Of a DNA stretch of 64,000 nt, positions 17,579 to 24,515 are shown one piece after another. The number at the start of each line of letters is the position of its first letter. The stretch's first letter is position 1. Both the position numbers and the translations under genes were made by a program. The notes beneath the pieces are model-generated. The model made no database searches, was not told where the DNA came from, and saw nothing but the letters and a program-made list of their open reading frames with translations. This DNA comes from Limivivens faecihominis (GTDB lineage: Bacteria; Bacillota; Clostridia; Lachnospirales; Lachnospiraceae): contig NZ_JAJEPR010000001.1 in NCBI RefSeq assembly GCF_020686945.1, forward strand, positions 62,001 through 126,000. Reading direction: 5' to 3'.

Positions 17579-17664
17579 CCAGCGCGGACCGCCCATAACC
17601 AGAAGAAAATGAGTCTATTGCAAATAAATTTGCATAGGCTCATTTTCTTCTGCTTGCGCGCTGG
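17579..17664. terminator. Long hairpin after the GH20 gene
   Basis: Nested inverted repeats: outer CCAGCGCG (17579-17586) with CGCGCTGG (17657-17664), inner 13-bp arms AGAAGAAAATGAG (17601-17613) with CTCATTTTCTTCT (17639-17651). The T-rich right arm suggests termination of the GH20 transcript, though no clean T-tract follows the outer stem. Confidence 0.5.
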
Positions 17665-17683
17665 ACTGTTGATAAAAAATAAA

Positions 17684-17714
17684 ACCGCCTGGTGTCGGGA
17701 AAACACCAGGCGGT
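17684..17714 (-). terminator. Terminator of the ferredoxin gene
   Basis: A perfect 12-bp stem (17684-17695 with 17703-17714). Read on the minus strand it is followed by TTTTATTTTTTATC, which fits a rho-independent terminator. Confidence 0.85.
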
Positions 17715-17769
17715 AAGGGAAAGAGAACTGCCACGCATCAGAGGCAGCTTCTATCCAAGAAACGGGAGA

Positions 17770-17943
17770 TTACTCACCCGGATGGATAGCTTCATTCGGG
17801 CACTCTGCCTCGCAGGTACCGCAATCCAGACATGCGTCAGCATCGATTACATATTTTCCATCACCCTCGCTGATAGCGTCAGCCGGACAGACTGCTGCAC
17901 AGGAACCGCAGGATACACACTCATCAGAAATTACATATGCCAT
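17770..17943 (-). CDS. 2x[4Fe-4S] ferredoxin
   Basis: A 57-aa protein with two CxxCxxCxxxCP cluster motifs (CVSCGSCAAVCP and CLDCGTCEAECP), the clostridial-type low-potential electron carrier. The start ATG follows AAGGAGG. It is monocistronic between its own promoter and terminator. The prophage lies upstream of its promoter and leaves it intact. Confidence 0.95.
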   Translation of the reverse strand: MAYVISDECVSCGSCAAVCPADAISEGDGKYVIDADACLDCGTCEAECPNEAIHPGE

Positions 17944-17999
17944 AATTATTTACCTCCTTGTAAATGTACATGTATTGGTTCGCTCTGAACCTTACCGCT

Positions 18000-18028
18000 A
18001 TTTTAATACATTTGCTCGAAATATACAA
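18000..18028 (-). promoter_or_regulatory. Ferredoxin promoter
   Basis: On the minus strand TTGTAT (18023-18028) and TAAAAT (18000-18005) have a 17-bp spacer. The element is about 40 bp from the prophage end. A TTGACA hexamer at 18061-18066 on the same strand sits next to the junction and might act as a second -35. Confidence 0.5.
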
Positions 18029-18067
18029 GTGAAATCTTTGTATTTCTTTCTTTTTAAAAATGTCAAT

Positions 18068-18080
18068 ATTAAATGCGACA
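18068..18080 (+). repeat. Left terminal inverted repeat of the prophage
   Basis: ATTAAATGCGACA here is the exact reverse complement of 56881-56893. It lies 15 bp beyond the transposase stop codon. The first AT may be a 2-bp target duplication rather than part of the element, which is compatible with IS30-family behaviour. Confidence 0.8.
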
Positions 18081-18095
18081 CTTTTTTAACTTTTT

Positions 18096-19145
18096 TCAAC
18101 TGATTTTCCGGATCTCCTCTTCAAACAGTTCGCCCGCTGAATGATAGCCGTGGATCTTACGCGGATAATTATTCACCCAGCTTTCAATCGCAGATATTTC
18201 TTCATCCGTTTTTTCATCGAAGTTTGTTCCTTTTGGAATATGTCTTCTGATCATTTTATTTGTCACTTCGTTGCTTCCTCTTTCATAGCTGCTGTACGGA
18301 TGACAATAATATGTCTTTGTCCTGCTGCCTGCTCCCAGTGCTGACCGTTCAATTCCTTCACAGTCTGCAAATTCACTTCCGTTATCCATCGTAATCGTTT
18401 TAAATACTTGTTTGAACATATCGCCCCACTTTCTTTCGATCACATCCAGCGCGTTGACAACTGCTGCCGCCGTATGCTCTGGCAACTTCATCACAATTTC
18501 ATCGCGTGTTTTTCTTTCAGTCAACACAAGAAGACTGTTCTTTGATTTCCCGCGCTTTCCTTTTACCGTGTCCATCTCCCAGTGTCCAAACTCTTCGCGT
18601 GTTTCAATTTCTTCCGGTCTTTTTTCTATACTTTCACCCGCTGACGCTCTTGCCTGCGTTTTCTTGACCTTTTTGTATGTGCGTTTCTTATTCTTTTTAA
18701 CCGGAAGATTTTTATTTGTCAGGTGTAGAAAGATCCCTTTATCAATATAACTGTACAGTGTTGTTGTGCAGATCATCACGCTGAATTCGCTTTCTTTTTG
18801 TTGTGCCTTAATTTCCCCCAGTACCGCCGCCGGACTGTAATCTTCTTTCACGATCTTTTCTTCAATATAATTTGCCAGTTTGATGTCATTCCCGATCTTC
18901 AGGCTGCCCCCTTTGCTTTTCAGATTTTCTTCATATTTATCATGTGCAATATCAGGGCTGTATCTTTCTTCCGTTGTCAGATCTGAATTAAGCGCAGTAA
19001 AACGTCCTCTTTTTAACTCTCTGTATATCGTGCTTCTATGCACATGTAGCATGTCCGCGATCTCTTTGATTTTTACTCCCGCTTTTATCAATGCTTCAAT
19101 TCTGATCCGGTCTGCTTTTGTCAAATGTTTGAACGTTCTTTCCAT
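18096..19145 (-). CDS. IS30-family DDE transposase (probable phage integration enzyme)
   Basis: This 349-aa protein is full length for the family. The N-terminal HTH_38 helix-turn-helix (KHLTKADRIRIEALIKAG, then HRSTIYRELKRG) is followed by the DDE core: D in GHWEMDTVKG, D in TMDNGSEF, and E in PYSSYERGSNEVTNKMIR with the usual spacing. All three acidic residues are present, so it is probably active. AGGAG precedes the ATG. It is the last gene of a short operon and ends 15 bp from the terminal inverted repeat. As the only recombinase in the prophage it probably carries out insertion and perhaps replicative steps (inference). Confidence 0.92.
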   Translation of the reverse strand: MERTFKHLTKADRIRIEALIKAGVKIKEIADMLHVHRSTIYRELKRGRFTALNSDLTTEERYSPDIAHDKYEENLKSKGGSLKIGNDIKLANYIEEKIVKEDYSPAAVLGEIKAQQKESEFSVMICTTTLYSYIDKGIFLHLTNKNLPVKKNKKRTYKKVKKTQARASAGESIEKRPEEIETREEFGHWEMDTVKGKRGKSKNSLLVLTERKTRDEIVMKLPEHTAAAVVNALDVIERKWGDMFKQVFKTITMDNGSEFADCEGIERSALGAGSRTKTYYCHPYSSYERGSNEVTNKMIRRHIPKGTNFDEKTDEEISAIESWVNNYPRKIHGYHSAGELFEEEIRKIS

Positions 19146-19172
19146 CTCCGCTTTCTCCTTCTATAAAAGAAG

Positions 19173-19201
19173 CCGCAGGCGATGATCATGATCGTCTGCG
19201 G
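19173..19201 (-). terminator. Hairpin between regulator and transposase (possible attenuator)
   Basis: A long, nearly symmetrical stem (CCGCAGGCGATGAT with the mirrored arm ending at 19201) lies between the stop of the small regulator (19223) and the transposase start (19145). On the minus strand it is followed by CTTCTTTTATAG. It would reduce read-through into the transposase gene. Confidence 0.6.
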
Positions 19202-19222
19202 TTCCTTGTAATTTATACAGCC

Positions 19223-19387
19223 TTATTTATCCCTTAATATTTTTTCGACAATTAGTTTTTCAATATAGTCAGGGCAACTTCTTTCCCCATTTTCCCAGTT
19301 TGTCAGCGTTCTATATGGGATTTCTAGCCACTCTGACAATTCTTTTCTGCTCATATTTTTCTGTTTGCGTGCTTCTTCTATTTTCAT
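19223..19387 (-). CDS. Small XRE-type DNA-binding protein
   Basis: A 54-aa protein that is almost all helix-turn-helix: KIEEARKQKNMSRKELSEWL, then PYRTLTNWENGERSCP. I chose ATG 19387, preceded by AAGGAAG; an alternative TTG at 19423 would add 12 residues and overlap the upstream gene by 23 bases. It lies directly before the transposase and is a candidate repressor of that operon. Confidence 0.75.
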   Translation of the reverse strand: MKIEEARKQKNMSRKELSEWLEIPYRTLTNWENGERSCPDYIEKLIVEKILRDK

Positions 19388-19400
19388 TCTATCCGCTTCC

Positions 19401-19679
19401 TTATATTCTGCATCCTTTTTCAATCATTTCATTGATAATGCTTCCGTCATAACCGTTTCCGTAATATTTGAAGATAACGCTTCCATCGTCAAATACTATC
19501 CAGTCACAATTAGTATCATTTAAAATTCCATCAAGTGCAACATTGGTCGGCACCTCATGCCCGAACATTGAAAAATAACCAGTAGCTTCATCTATTGATG
19601 CAAAACTAAAAACTTCCCCGCCTTCTTCTTTGCATATCATGGTATAATCATGCTTTGTGTATCCTTTTACAGCTTTCAT
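19401..19679 (-). CDS. Phage protein of unknown function
   Basis: A 92-aa soluble acidic protein with aromatic and Gly-rich stretches (DWIVFDDGSVIFKYYGNGYDG). No family recognised. GAGGTG lies about ten bases before the ATG. It is the second gene of the transposase operon, upstream of the small XRE protein. Confidence 0.65.
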   Translation of the reverse strand: MKAVKGYTKHDYTMICKEEGGEVFSFASIDEATGYFSMFGHEVPTNVALDGILNDTNCDWIVFDDGSVIFKYYGNGYDGSIINEMIEKGCRI

Positions 19680-19735
19680 TTTCTTTGCACCTCTTGTCTT
19701 TTATTTTTTTCCTGCTATAATCTAATTAAGCACTT

Positions 19736-19770
19736 GGGGCGGTTAGCAGGAATGTTTAGGTATCCGCCCC
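19736..19770. other. Stem-loop in the transposase-operon leader
   Basis: GGGGCGG (19736-19742) pairs with CCGCCCC (19764-19770) around a 21-base loop, between the 43-aa gene and the 92-aa gene. There is no T-tract directly after it on either strand. It may stabilise or punctuate the operon mRNA. Confidence 0.45.
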
Positions 19771-19792
19771 CTGTGTGATCCCTTATTCTATT

Positions 19793-19924
19793 TTATTTTC
19801 TTATTTCTTCAAGTATTTTATCAATATGTTCCACGGTATGTATTTCTCCGTTTGTCCTTGCTACTTCTCTAATTGATACCAACATCGCTATTAAATCGGC
19901 TTTGCTCATTTCTTCGTTCTCCAT
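19793..19924 (-). CDS. Small phage protein, first gene of the transposase operon
   Basis: A 43-aa helical protein starting MENEEMSKADLIAML and ending KILEEIRK. It is supported by AAAGGAG seven bases before the ATG and by a consensus promoter 40 bp further upstream. No family recognised. Confidence 0.65.
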   Translation of the reverse strand: MENEEMSKADLIAMLVSIREVARTNGEIHTVEHIDKILEEIRK

Positions 19925-19962
19925 TGTTTTCTCCTTTCCTGCTGTTCCCTTGTTACAATTAT

Positions 19963-20012
19963 ATTATATACCCATTGAGCCTATATGTCAATCTTTTTTT
20001 ACTCATTGAGCT
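19963..20012 (-). promoter_or_regulatory. Consensus promoter with two operator-like repeats, transposase operon
   Basis: On the minus strand TTGACA (19986-19991) and TATAAT (19963-19968) are both perfect, with a 17-bp spacer. Two copies of a 13-bp motif (TACCCATTGAGCC at 19969-19981 and TACTCATTGAGCT at 20000-20012) are 31 bp apart; one fills the spacer and the other lies just upstream of the -35. This is the expected layout for a strong promoter held off by a repressor. Confidence 0.85.
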
Positions 20013-20031
20013 ACTTTTTTGCAAAGAAAAA

Positions 20032-20051
20032 ACACTATGATTCCATAGTGT
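20032..20051 (-). terminator. Terminator overlapping the repressor gene 3' end
   Basis: ACACTATG and CATAGTGT pair around a four-base loop. On the minus strand the hairpin is followed by TTTTTTC. The stop codon of the repressor gene lies inside the stem. Confidence 0.75.
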
Positions 20052-20292
20052 CATCTTCTTCCAGCAGATCATCAACCGTCACATTCAGAACCTTTGCAAA
20101 TAGCTTCAATTCGTAATCGGTCACAAACCTTGTCCCTATTTCAATTCTACTTATACTGTCGCGTTCCAGTGTTATCCCTTGCAACTGAATTTTCGCAGCC
20201 AGTTCCATCTGCGTCATTCGTTTTTTCAATCGTTCAATCCGAATCCTGTCACCGCATAGATTCTTTTTGCCTTTATAGGTGTATATCTTCAT
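20035..20292 (-). CDS. XRE-family (cI-like) repressor
   Basis: An 85-aa protein with a single helix-turn-helix: IRIERLKKRMTQMELAAKIQ, then SRIEIGTRFVTDYELKLFAK. The acidic C-terminus is LLEEDDTMES. There is no peptidase domain, so induction would not go through RecA-stimulated self-cleavage of this protein. It is divergent from the + strand gene at 20429, with three operator repeats between them. It is the best candidate for the lysogeny repressor. Confidence 0.82.
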   Translation of the reverse strand: MKIYTYKGKKNLCGDRIRIERLKKRMTQMELAAKIQLQGITLERDSISRIEIGTRFVTDYELKLFAKVLNVTVDDLLEEDDTMES

Positions 20293-20311
20293 CCTTCATT
20301 CTCAATCCCTT

Positions 20312-20377
20312 GTGTTAATGTTCAGCATCATTCTTGACATTAGCACTTTTTTCACCTATATTTGTGTTAATGATCAG
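20312..20377 (+). promoter_or_regulatory. Divergent lysogeny control region: promoter and three operators
   Basis: TTGACA (20334-20339) and TATATT (20357-20362) with a 17-bp spacer form a rightward promoter. Three related 14-bp sites are present: GTGTTAATGTTCAG (20312-20325), GTGCTAATGTCAAG on the minus strand (20333-20346, covering the -35), and GTGTTAATGATCAG (20364-20377, just after the -10). Binding of the adjacent repressor is inferred. Confidence 0.75.
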
Positions 20378-20428
20378 AATTACGGAAAACTGATCAAATA
20401 TTATTATATAACAAAGGGGGCTTTTCCT

Positions 20429-20752
20429 ATGTTTGGTAAAAAAGCAGATGACAAAATCGCCAAGAAACAGGTGGAGCAGGAAGCAAAAGACAAGGCGGCT
20501 ATGGAAAAATTCGGTGTTGATTTCGACAGTTACACTTCGGACGACATCAAAGAAAAGAATGTCGCATCCCTTAAAGAAATCGCATCCAGCCTTGCAGGTT
20601 CAAAAATGTATTCTTTCGGAAGTCTTTTAAGCGGAAATTCAAATGAAACTTTCGCGCTGGAAATGTCACGCGCACAGGTTGAACAGAATTTCATTCTTAT
20701 GCGTCAGAATGAAGAAATTATCCGCCTGTTGAAACAGATCGCAGAAAAATAA
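20429..20752 (+). CDS. Phage protein of unknown function, divergent from the repressor
   Basis: A 107-aa soluble protein, Lys/Glu-rich and probably helical at both ends (KKQVEQEAKDKAAMEKFG; QNEEIIRLLKQIAEK). Not recognised. ATG 20429 follows AAAGGGGG; an upstream in-frame ATG at 20279 would run through the promoter and is rejected. It is the only phage gene on the + strand, under the operator-controlled promoter, and could be an antirepressor, immunity or exclusion protein (inference only). Confidence 0.7.
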   Translation: MFGKKADDKIAKKQVEQEAKDKAAMEKFGVDFDSYTSDDIKEKNVASLKEIASSLAGSKMYSFGSLLSGNSNETFALEMSRAQVEQNFILMRQNEEIIRLLKQIAEK

Positions 20753-20833
20753 TTTTCTTCTTTTTTGTACATATTGTCATCGCATAGATCCCGATCAGTA
20801 TCATGTATTTGATCTGTTTTCGTGATATTGCAC

Positions 20834-20868
20834 AAAAGGCAGCGACCGTTCTTTGATCGCTGCCTTTT
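20834..20868. terminator. Bidirectional terminator between convergent phage transcripts
   Basis: A perfect 12-bp stem AAAAGGCAGCGA (20834-20845) with TCGCTGCCTTTT (20857-20868). A and T runs at the stem base make it work on both strands, separating the + strand gene from the late operon. Confidence 0.85.
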
Positions 20869-20870
20869 CA

Positions 20871-21029
20871 TTATTCCATTTTCTTACCTTTTAGATACTC
20901 ACAAAACAGCTTGTCTTCCTCTTCGTCTGCTTTCTTTGCTGCCGTTGTTATTGATAACATAAAAATAGTTGTCACAGATCCAAACGCCGCAGACACGATC
21001 GCTGTGACGATGTACGATACCGGAACCAT
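20871..21029 (-). CDS. Small membrane protein at the end of the late operon
   Basis: A 52-aa protein with one N-terminal membrane helix (SYIVTAIVSAAFGSVTTIFM) and a charged cytoplasmic tail (KKADEEEDKLFCEYLKGKK). GGAGG is seven bases before the ATG. Its position after the endolysin and holin suggests a lysis accessory such as a second holin or spanin-like protein (inference). Confidence 0.65.
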   Translation of the reverse strand: MVPVSYIVTAIVSAAFGSVTTIFMLSITTAAKKADEEEDKLFCEYLKGKKME

Positions 21030-21031
21030 CG

Positions 21032-21568
21032 TTATTCCTCCGGAATAAATTCTGTGTGTTCTGGATCTCCTGAAATCCAGTACCCGTCTGTCGTCTTGTA
21101 AAGTACCCTGTCACCGATCTTTGCTTTCTTCTCGACATTCTTTTCATCAAACATCGTCACGCCACAAATTGCATCGTCTTCAAACGAAGGTCTTCTGCGA
21201 AGGCGAAGCCTTCCATCAAACACTCTGCGGATCGTTCCATGTACTTCTTCTTCGCTTCTTGTTGCTGCCGCCGCTGCTTCAACGTCTTCTGCTGTGATTT
21301 CATCCATTATTTTTTTCACTTCTTCAGCCGGAACTTCGCCAACTTTTTCCCCGTTTTCATCATATGCATTCACAGATCCATCCGGTTTTTCTTCCAGTGC
21401 CGCATCATCAGGAACGTCATCTGTCACTTCAACTTTCAACGGATACAGCTTTACGCCTTCTTCATCCCATACTGACAAGCCATTCTTTTCTGCTTCCTTT
21501 TTTGCGTTCTGGATTGTTTTGTATCCCTTATTTACTTTTTTATCGAAAGTGTTTCCAACATAAAGCAT
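21032..21568 (-). CDS. Phage protein of unknown function, lysis region
   Basis: A 178-aa acidic soluble protein. The first 45 residues (YVGNTFDKKVNKGYKTIQNA) look like a short repeat found beside phage endolysins, and the last 60 residues (DRVLYKTTDGYWISGDPEH) look SH3-like. The middle is Glu/Ala-rich. It lies between the endolysin and the small membrane protein, so a cell-wall-related role is possible. Confidence 0.65.
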   Translation of the reverse strand: MLYVGNTFDKKVNKGYKTIQNAKKEAEKNGLSVWDEEGVKLYPLKVEVTDDVPDDAALEEKPDGSVNAYDENGEKVGEVPAEEVKKIMDEITAEDVEAAAAATRSEEEVHGTIRRVFDGRLRLRRRPSFEDDAICGVTMFDEKNVEKKAKIGDRVLYKTTDGYWISGDPEHTEFIPEE

Positions 21569-21583
21569 CTGTTTCCCTCCTTC

Positions 21584-23227
21584 CTATTTTGCTTTCAGGT
21601 AACTGATTGAACTGAATCCGATATACTCCACTCCATCAAGCGTCACAGTAATGTATAACCATTTCGTTCCATTCGATGTATTATAATAGCCGTAATTATG
21701 CACTGTGGTTCCTTTCGGAATGCAGCATAAAGCCTTTTTGTTCTTTCCAGCGTCGTTTCTGCAATACAGATCAGCTGTTGTGACGTAGGATCCCGCCAGC
21801 TTCTTGTCGTACTCTCTCGCATAGCATGTTGACTTGACTGTTTTGCTGATGGTCTGATCTGCTGGCTGTGGCTTCGCAGTTGTTGCCGCTGATCCATTCA
21901 GAATTCTGTTTACTTCTTTCTGAATAGTATCCGGATCATAACCGCTTGCCGAAAGTGCTTTTCTTCTTGTTTCTCCGTTCCCCCACTGTCCCGCAATTAC
22001 TTCATGCGCTACGGTTGACACGCTCTTTCCCGGCGTATTTACTGGCTTGCTTTCCGCCTGATCGCTGTCATATTTTGGTGTGATAAATCCTCGAATATAT
22101 CTTCCATTCAGTGATACAGTTCTTTTCTTCACGCTGTCTCTGTAATTGCCTTCGGTAACGACAAAATATCCTGCTGCTTGATTAACGTATGTAACCGTTC
22201 CAACATGTTTCGGTGTTCCGGTATTATCACCCGCACCGTTATCCTGCCAGTCATACATCACCGCTTCGCCCAGCTTCGGAACGTGTGCGTCATTTTCTTC
22301 CCATACGCCCATCTGCTTCGCTCTTTCAATCAGATAATAGCAGCTGATTTCAATCGGCATAATTGCCGTATATTTTAGCGCAACAGCAAGTGCCGACCAA
22401 GTGCAAGCACACCACTCCCATTCATACGCCATTTTTGTCCCGCGTGGGAATGCACCTGTGAAACTATTGTAAATATCAATAATTGATTTATATGATCCGT
22501 CCGCTTCATTTTTTCCGATCCAGCTTTCTACTAGATCCACAACTGCTTGTCTTGAATACATTTTTACACCTTCTTCCCCTGATTTATCCACATTGTCCAC
22601 AACATACTGTTTAATCCACCGCACGCAACACTGATGTCTGCTTTCAAACTTTTTATCCCCCACCTGATTATCATTGCTTGTATCCTTTTGATCCAAGATC
22701 AACGATGCATACACTGTATCAGGTGTATATGGCTTTTTCGCTCTCGCAAAAATTCGTTTTACTGGTTTCAAGCCACCAAGATGTTCTATTTCGCACCACA
22801 TCATCTGTGCCTGTATATTATCAACGCCATATGCTTCAGCTTCAGCGATGTATTTTTCCATCAGTTCCTTGAATAAATCATCCTGACACTTCTTTCCTGC
22901 ATCCGTTGTGATAATCGCAATCAATGCAGCCTTTTCTTTTGCTGTCGGATTCCATCTTGTAGCTTCCCAGTCTACTGACAGTTTCTTTTCGATTCCCGCT
23001 GTGTCAGCAGTCCTGAAGGCTTTCGGATCTGCCTTCAGGATCATCTGACACAATCTTCTGCCTTCATTCCCATAATTTTGCGCCCAGCCTAATGTACACG
23101 TTTTTTCATTGTCTGCATTTGCTGCTTTTCCGGCATACGCACCATATTTTCTTTTTCCGTATGTCTGCCCGCCAGATTCCACGCCGCCGATAATGTTGGT
23201 CAAAATTGCCAGATATTCTTTTTTCAT
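21584..23227 (-). CDS. Modular endolysin
   Basis: A 547-aa lysin. Residues 1-150 resemble a lysozyme-like phage domain (GGVESGGQTYGKRKYGAYAG; possible catalytic Glu17). Residues 222-385 form a CHAP-type Cys/His peptidase or amidase domain (WCACTW with Cys273 or Cys275; PKHVGTVTYV with His341). Residues 404-443 are a CW_7 (Cpl-7-type) wall-binding motif (HEVIAGQWGNGETRRKALSA). The C-terminus (about 465-547) is an SH3-like domain. It would cut peptidoglycan at host lysis. There is no signal peptide, so it depends on the holin, whose stop codon overlaps the start as TAATG. Confidence 0.88.
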   Translation of the reverse strand: MKKEYLAILTNIIGGVESGGQTYGKRKYGAYAGKAANADNEKTCTLGWAQNYGNEGRRLCQMILKADPKAFRTADTAGIEKKLSVDWEATRWNPTAKEKAALIAIITTDAGKKCQDDLFKELMEKYIAEAEAYGVDNIQAQMMWCEIEHLGGLKPVKRIFARAKKPYTPDTVYASLILDQKDTSNDNQVGDKKFESRHQCCVRWIKQYVVDNVDKSGEEGVKMYSRQAVVDLVESWIGKNEADGSYKSIIDIYNSFTGAFPRGTKMAYEWEWCACTWSALAVALKYTAIMPIEISCYYLIERAKQMGVWEENDAHVPKLGEAVMYDWQDNGAGDNTGTPKHVGTVTYVNQAAGYFVVTEGNYRDSVKKRTVSLNGRYIRGFITPKYDSDQAESKPVNTPGKSVSTVAHEVIAGQWGNGETRRKALSASGYDPDTIQKEVNRILNGSAATTAKPQPADQTISKTVKSTCYAREYDKKLAGSYVTTADLYCRNDAGKNKKALCCIPKGTTVHNYGYYNTSNGTKWLYITVTLDGVEYIGFSSISYLKAK

Positions 23228-23658
23228 TACTGTTCACCATCCTTTGACACAGATGCTTTTCGTGTCAAAACTTCGATTGCATTCTGGATCACTGTCGGAA
23301 GTGGAATTCCCATCAGTCCGGCATTTTCCGTGATGCTGATCAATTCATTTGCCATGAATCCAATGATCACTGCATTGCGAATATAATTTACATCCAGCGC
23401 AAGATCCAGACGGTATGCGATCAACACAAACAGCAATGTCACACCTTTCCTGCACAACCCCTTCCATCCGGCTCTGCTTTCCAACGCTCCGTTTTCTGTT
23501 TTTCTGCTGTTGTGAAAAATTCCCGCAACAATCAGCCCCGATAAATAATCAATCACCATAAAGATCACCAACGTCACAAGTGCCTGATCCCATCCACCGA
23601 AAGCAGCTGCAATCGCGCTTCCCACTACTCCAACAGCAGTGCAGATTCCTTCTTTCAT
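23227..23658 (-). CDS. Holin (phage_holin_4/TcdE type)
   Basis: A 143-aa protein with three to four hydrophobic segments (VVGSAIAAAFGGWDQALVTL, then VIFMVIDYLSGLIVAGIF, then GVTLLFVLIAYRLDLAL). The D-Y-x-S-G motif after the second segment is typical of this holin family. Its last base overlaps the endolysin start. It would permeabilise the membrane at the end of the lytic cycle. Confidence 0.9.
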   Translation of the reverse strand: MKEGICTAVGVVGSAIAAAFGGWDQALVTLVIFMVIDYLSGLIVAGIFHNSRKTENGALESRAGWKGLCRKGVTLLFVLIAYRLDLALDVNYIRNAVIIGFMANELISITENAGLMGIPLPTVIQNAIEVLTRKASVSKDGEQ

Positions 23659-23659
23659 G

Positions 23660-23887
23660 TCATATCCTCCTTAGTTTCATTTCGATCCTGTCAAGATCAT
23701 CTTCTGCCTGTTTTCTTTCTTCCGAAAGATCGGCAGGGAAGACCGCGCCCGCGATCCTCTCCTGCTCGATCAGGACAGCCTGTTTTCTGACGATGTCTGC
23801 CAGCTTTTCCGTTACGCCGCACATCATGTCGACGACTTCCAGCAGGCTTCCGGTTCCGCCTTCATACGGTTCCTTCACTTCGCCCAT
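23660..23887 (-). CDS. Small helical phage protein
   Basis: A 75-aa protein with a likely coiled coil (EKLADIVRKQAVLIEQE, then SEERKQAEDDLDRIEMKLRR). It stops two bases before the holin start. No family recognised; small helical proteins here often belong to the tail-tip or lysis set. Confidence 0.65.
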   Translation of the reverse strand: MGEVKEPYEGGTGSLLEVVDMMCGVTEKLADIVRKQAVLIEQERIAGAVFPADLSEERKQAEDDLDRIEMKLRRI

Positions 23888-23899
23888 GTCTGCCCCTCC

Positions 23900-24061
23900 T
23901 TACTGTTCTTCGCTCTCTTTGATCAGATCTTCGCATCCACTTTCGATCAGGATCTGTTCGACCTTATCTTTCAGAAGGCGCGGCACTCTTTTGTACAGTG
24001 CAATCGCTTCTTCTTTTGTTTCCGCATACATGATCTTCTGCGCCCATAACATAGCCATCAT
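23900..24061 (-). CDS. Small phage protein (XkdX-position)
   Basis: A 53-aa protein with a helix-rich pattern (MYAETKEEAIALYKRVPRLL). Start ATG 24061 follows AAGGAGGG. The size and position between the tail-tip genes and the holin match XkdX-type proteins, but I cannot confirm the family. Confidence 0.6.
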   Translation of the reverse strand: MMAMLWAQKIMYAETKEEAIALYKRVPRLLKDKVEQILIESGCEDLIKESEEQ

Positions 24062-24113
24062 CGTTTCACCCTCCTTCCCGAATAAAATTTTGTATATTGA
24101 ATGCCTAACAAAA

Positions 24114-24515
24114 TTAAGCATATACAAGCTCCGACATTTCCAGCAGACAGGATTCCAGCATTTCATTCTTTTCCTGAAGTTTCTGAATTTCAACGGTCAT
24201 TTCTGCCCGCGTCATTCCCCCACTTTCCGGATCCGGTTCATCGTCTTTCATGTCTTCGTCTTTTCCAGCCTGATCAGTCTTCCCGTACTCCCAGTATTTT
24301 TCAAAGTCATCTTCGATCTGTTTTGTCGTGATCGTGCTGTCCGCCGGAAGTTCAAACACTACTTCATCAAAACGGTACATCTTCCGATCCTTTGCGTCTT
24401 CCTGACAGTATTCCTTGATATTGTCCGCCATTCTGACGGTCATTGCGCCACCCGGAAGATTTTCCATCATTACCTTTTCTGGCTTCTGATCTGCATCTAC
24501 GTTCAAGTAAATCAT
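24114..24515 (-). CDS. Phage protein downstream of the DGR reverse transcriptase
   Basis: A 133-aa protein: an N-terminal beta-rich half (MIYLNVDADQKPEKV, then YRFDEVVFELPAD), an acidic linker, and a C-terminal coiled coil (RAEMTVEIQKLQEKNEMLES). ATG 24515 has an excellent GGAGG. The gene lies 148 bases inside the 3' end of the RT reading frame. It is probably a tail-tip accessory protein; it does not look like the four-helix Avd protein of other DGRs. Confidence 0.7.
   Translation of the reverse strand: MIYLNVDADQKPEKVMMENLPGGAMTVRMADNIKEYCQEDAKDRKMYRFDEVVFELPADSTITTKQIEDDFEKYWEYGKTDQAGKDEDMKDDEPDPESGGMTRAEMTVEIQKLQEKNEMLESCLLEMSELVYA

Noticed and set aside
17944..18095. A tRNA or tmRNA attachment site at the prophage junction
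   Set aside because: No tRNA-like cloverleaf or long direct repeat is present at either junction, only the short inverted repeat.
18096..19145. Possibility that the IS30 transposase is just an insertion sequence that jumped into a prophage
   Set aside because: No inverted repeats flank the gene closely; the matching repeat to 18068-18080 is 38.8 kb away at the other phage end. It is also the last gene of a phage operon with its own regulator. This remains the main alternative to test.
20899..21150. An 83-codon minus-strand frame
   Set aside because: It overlaps the well-supported 52-aa membrane protein and the end of the 178-aa gene in another frame, with no ribosome binding site.
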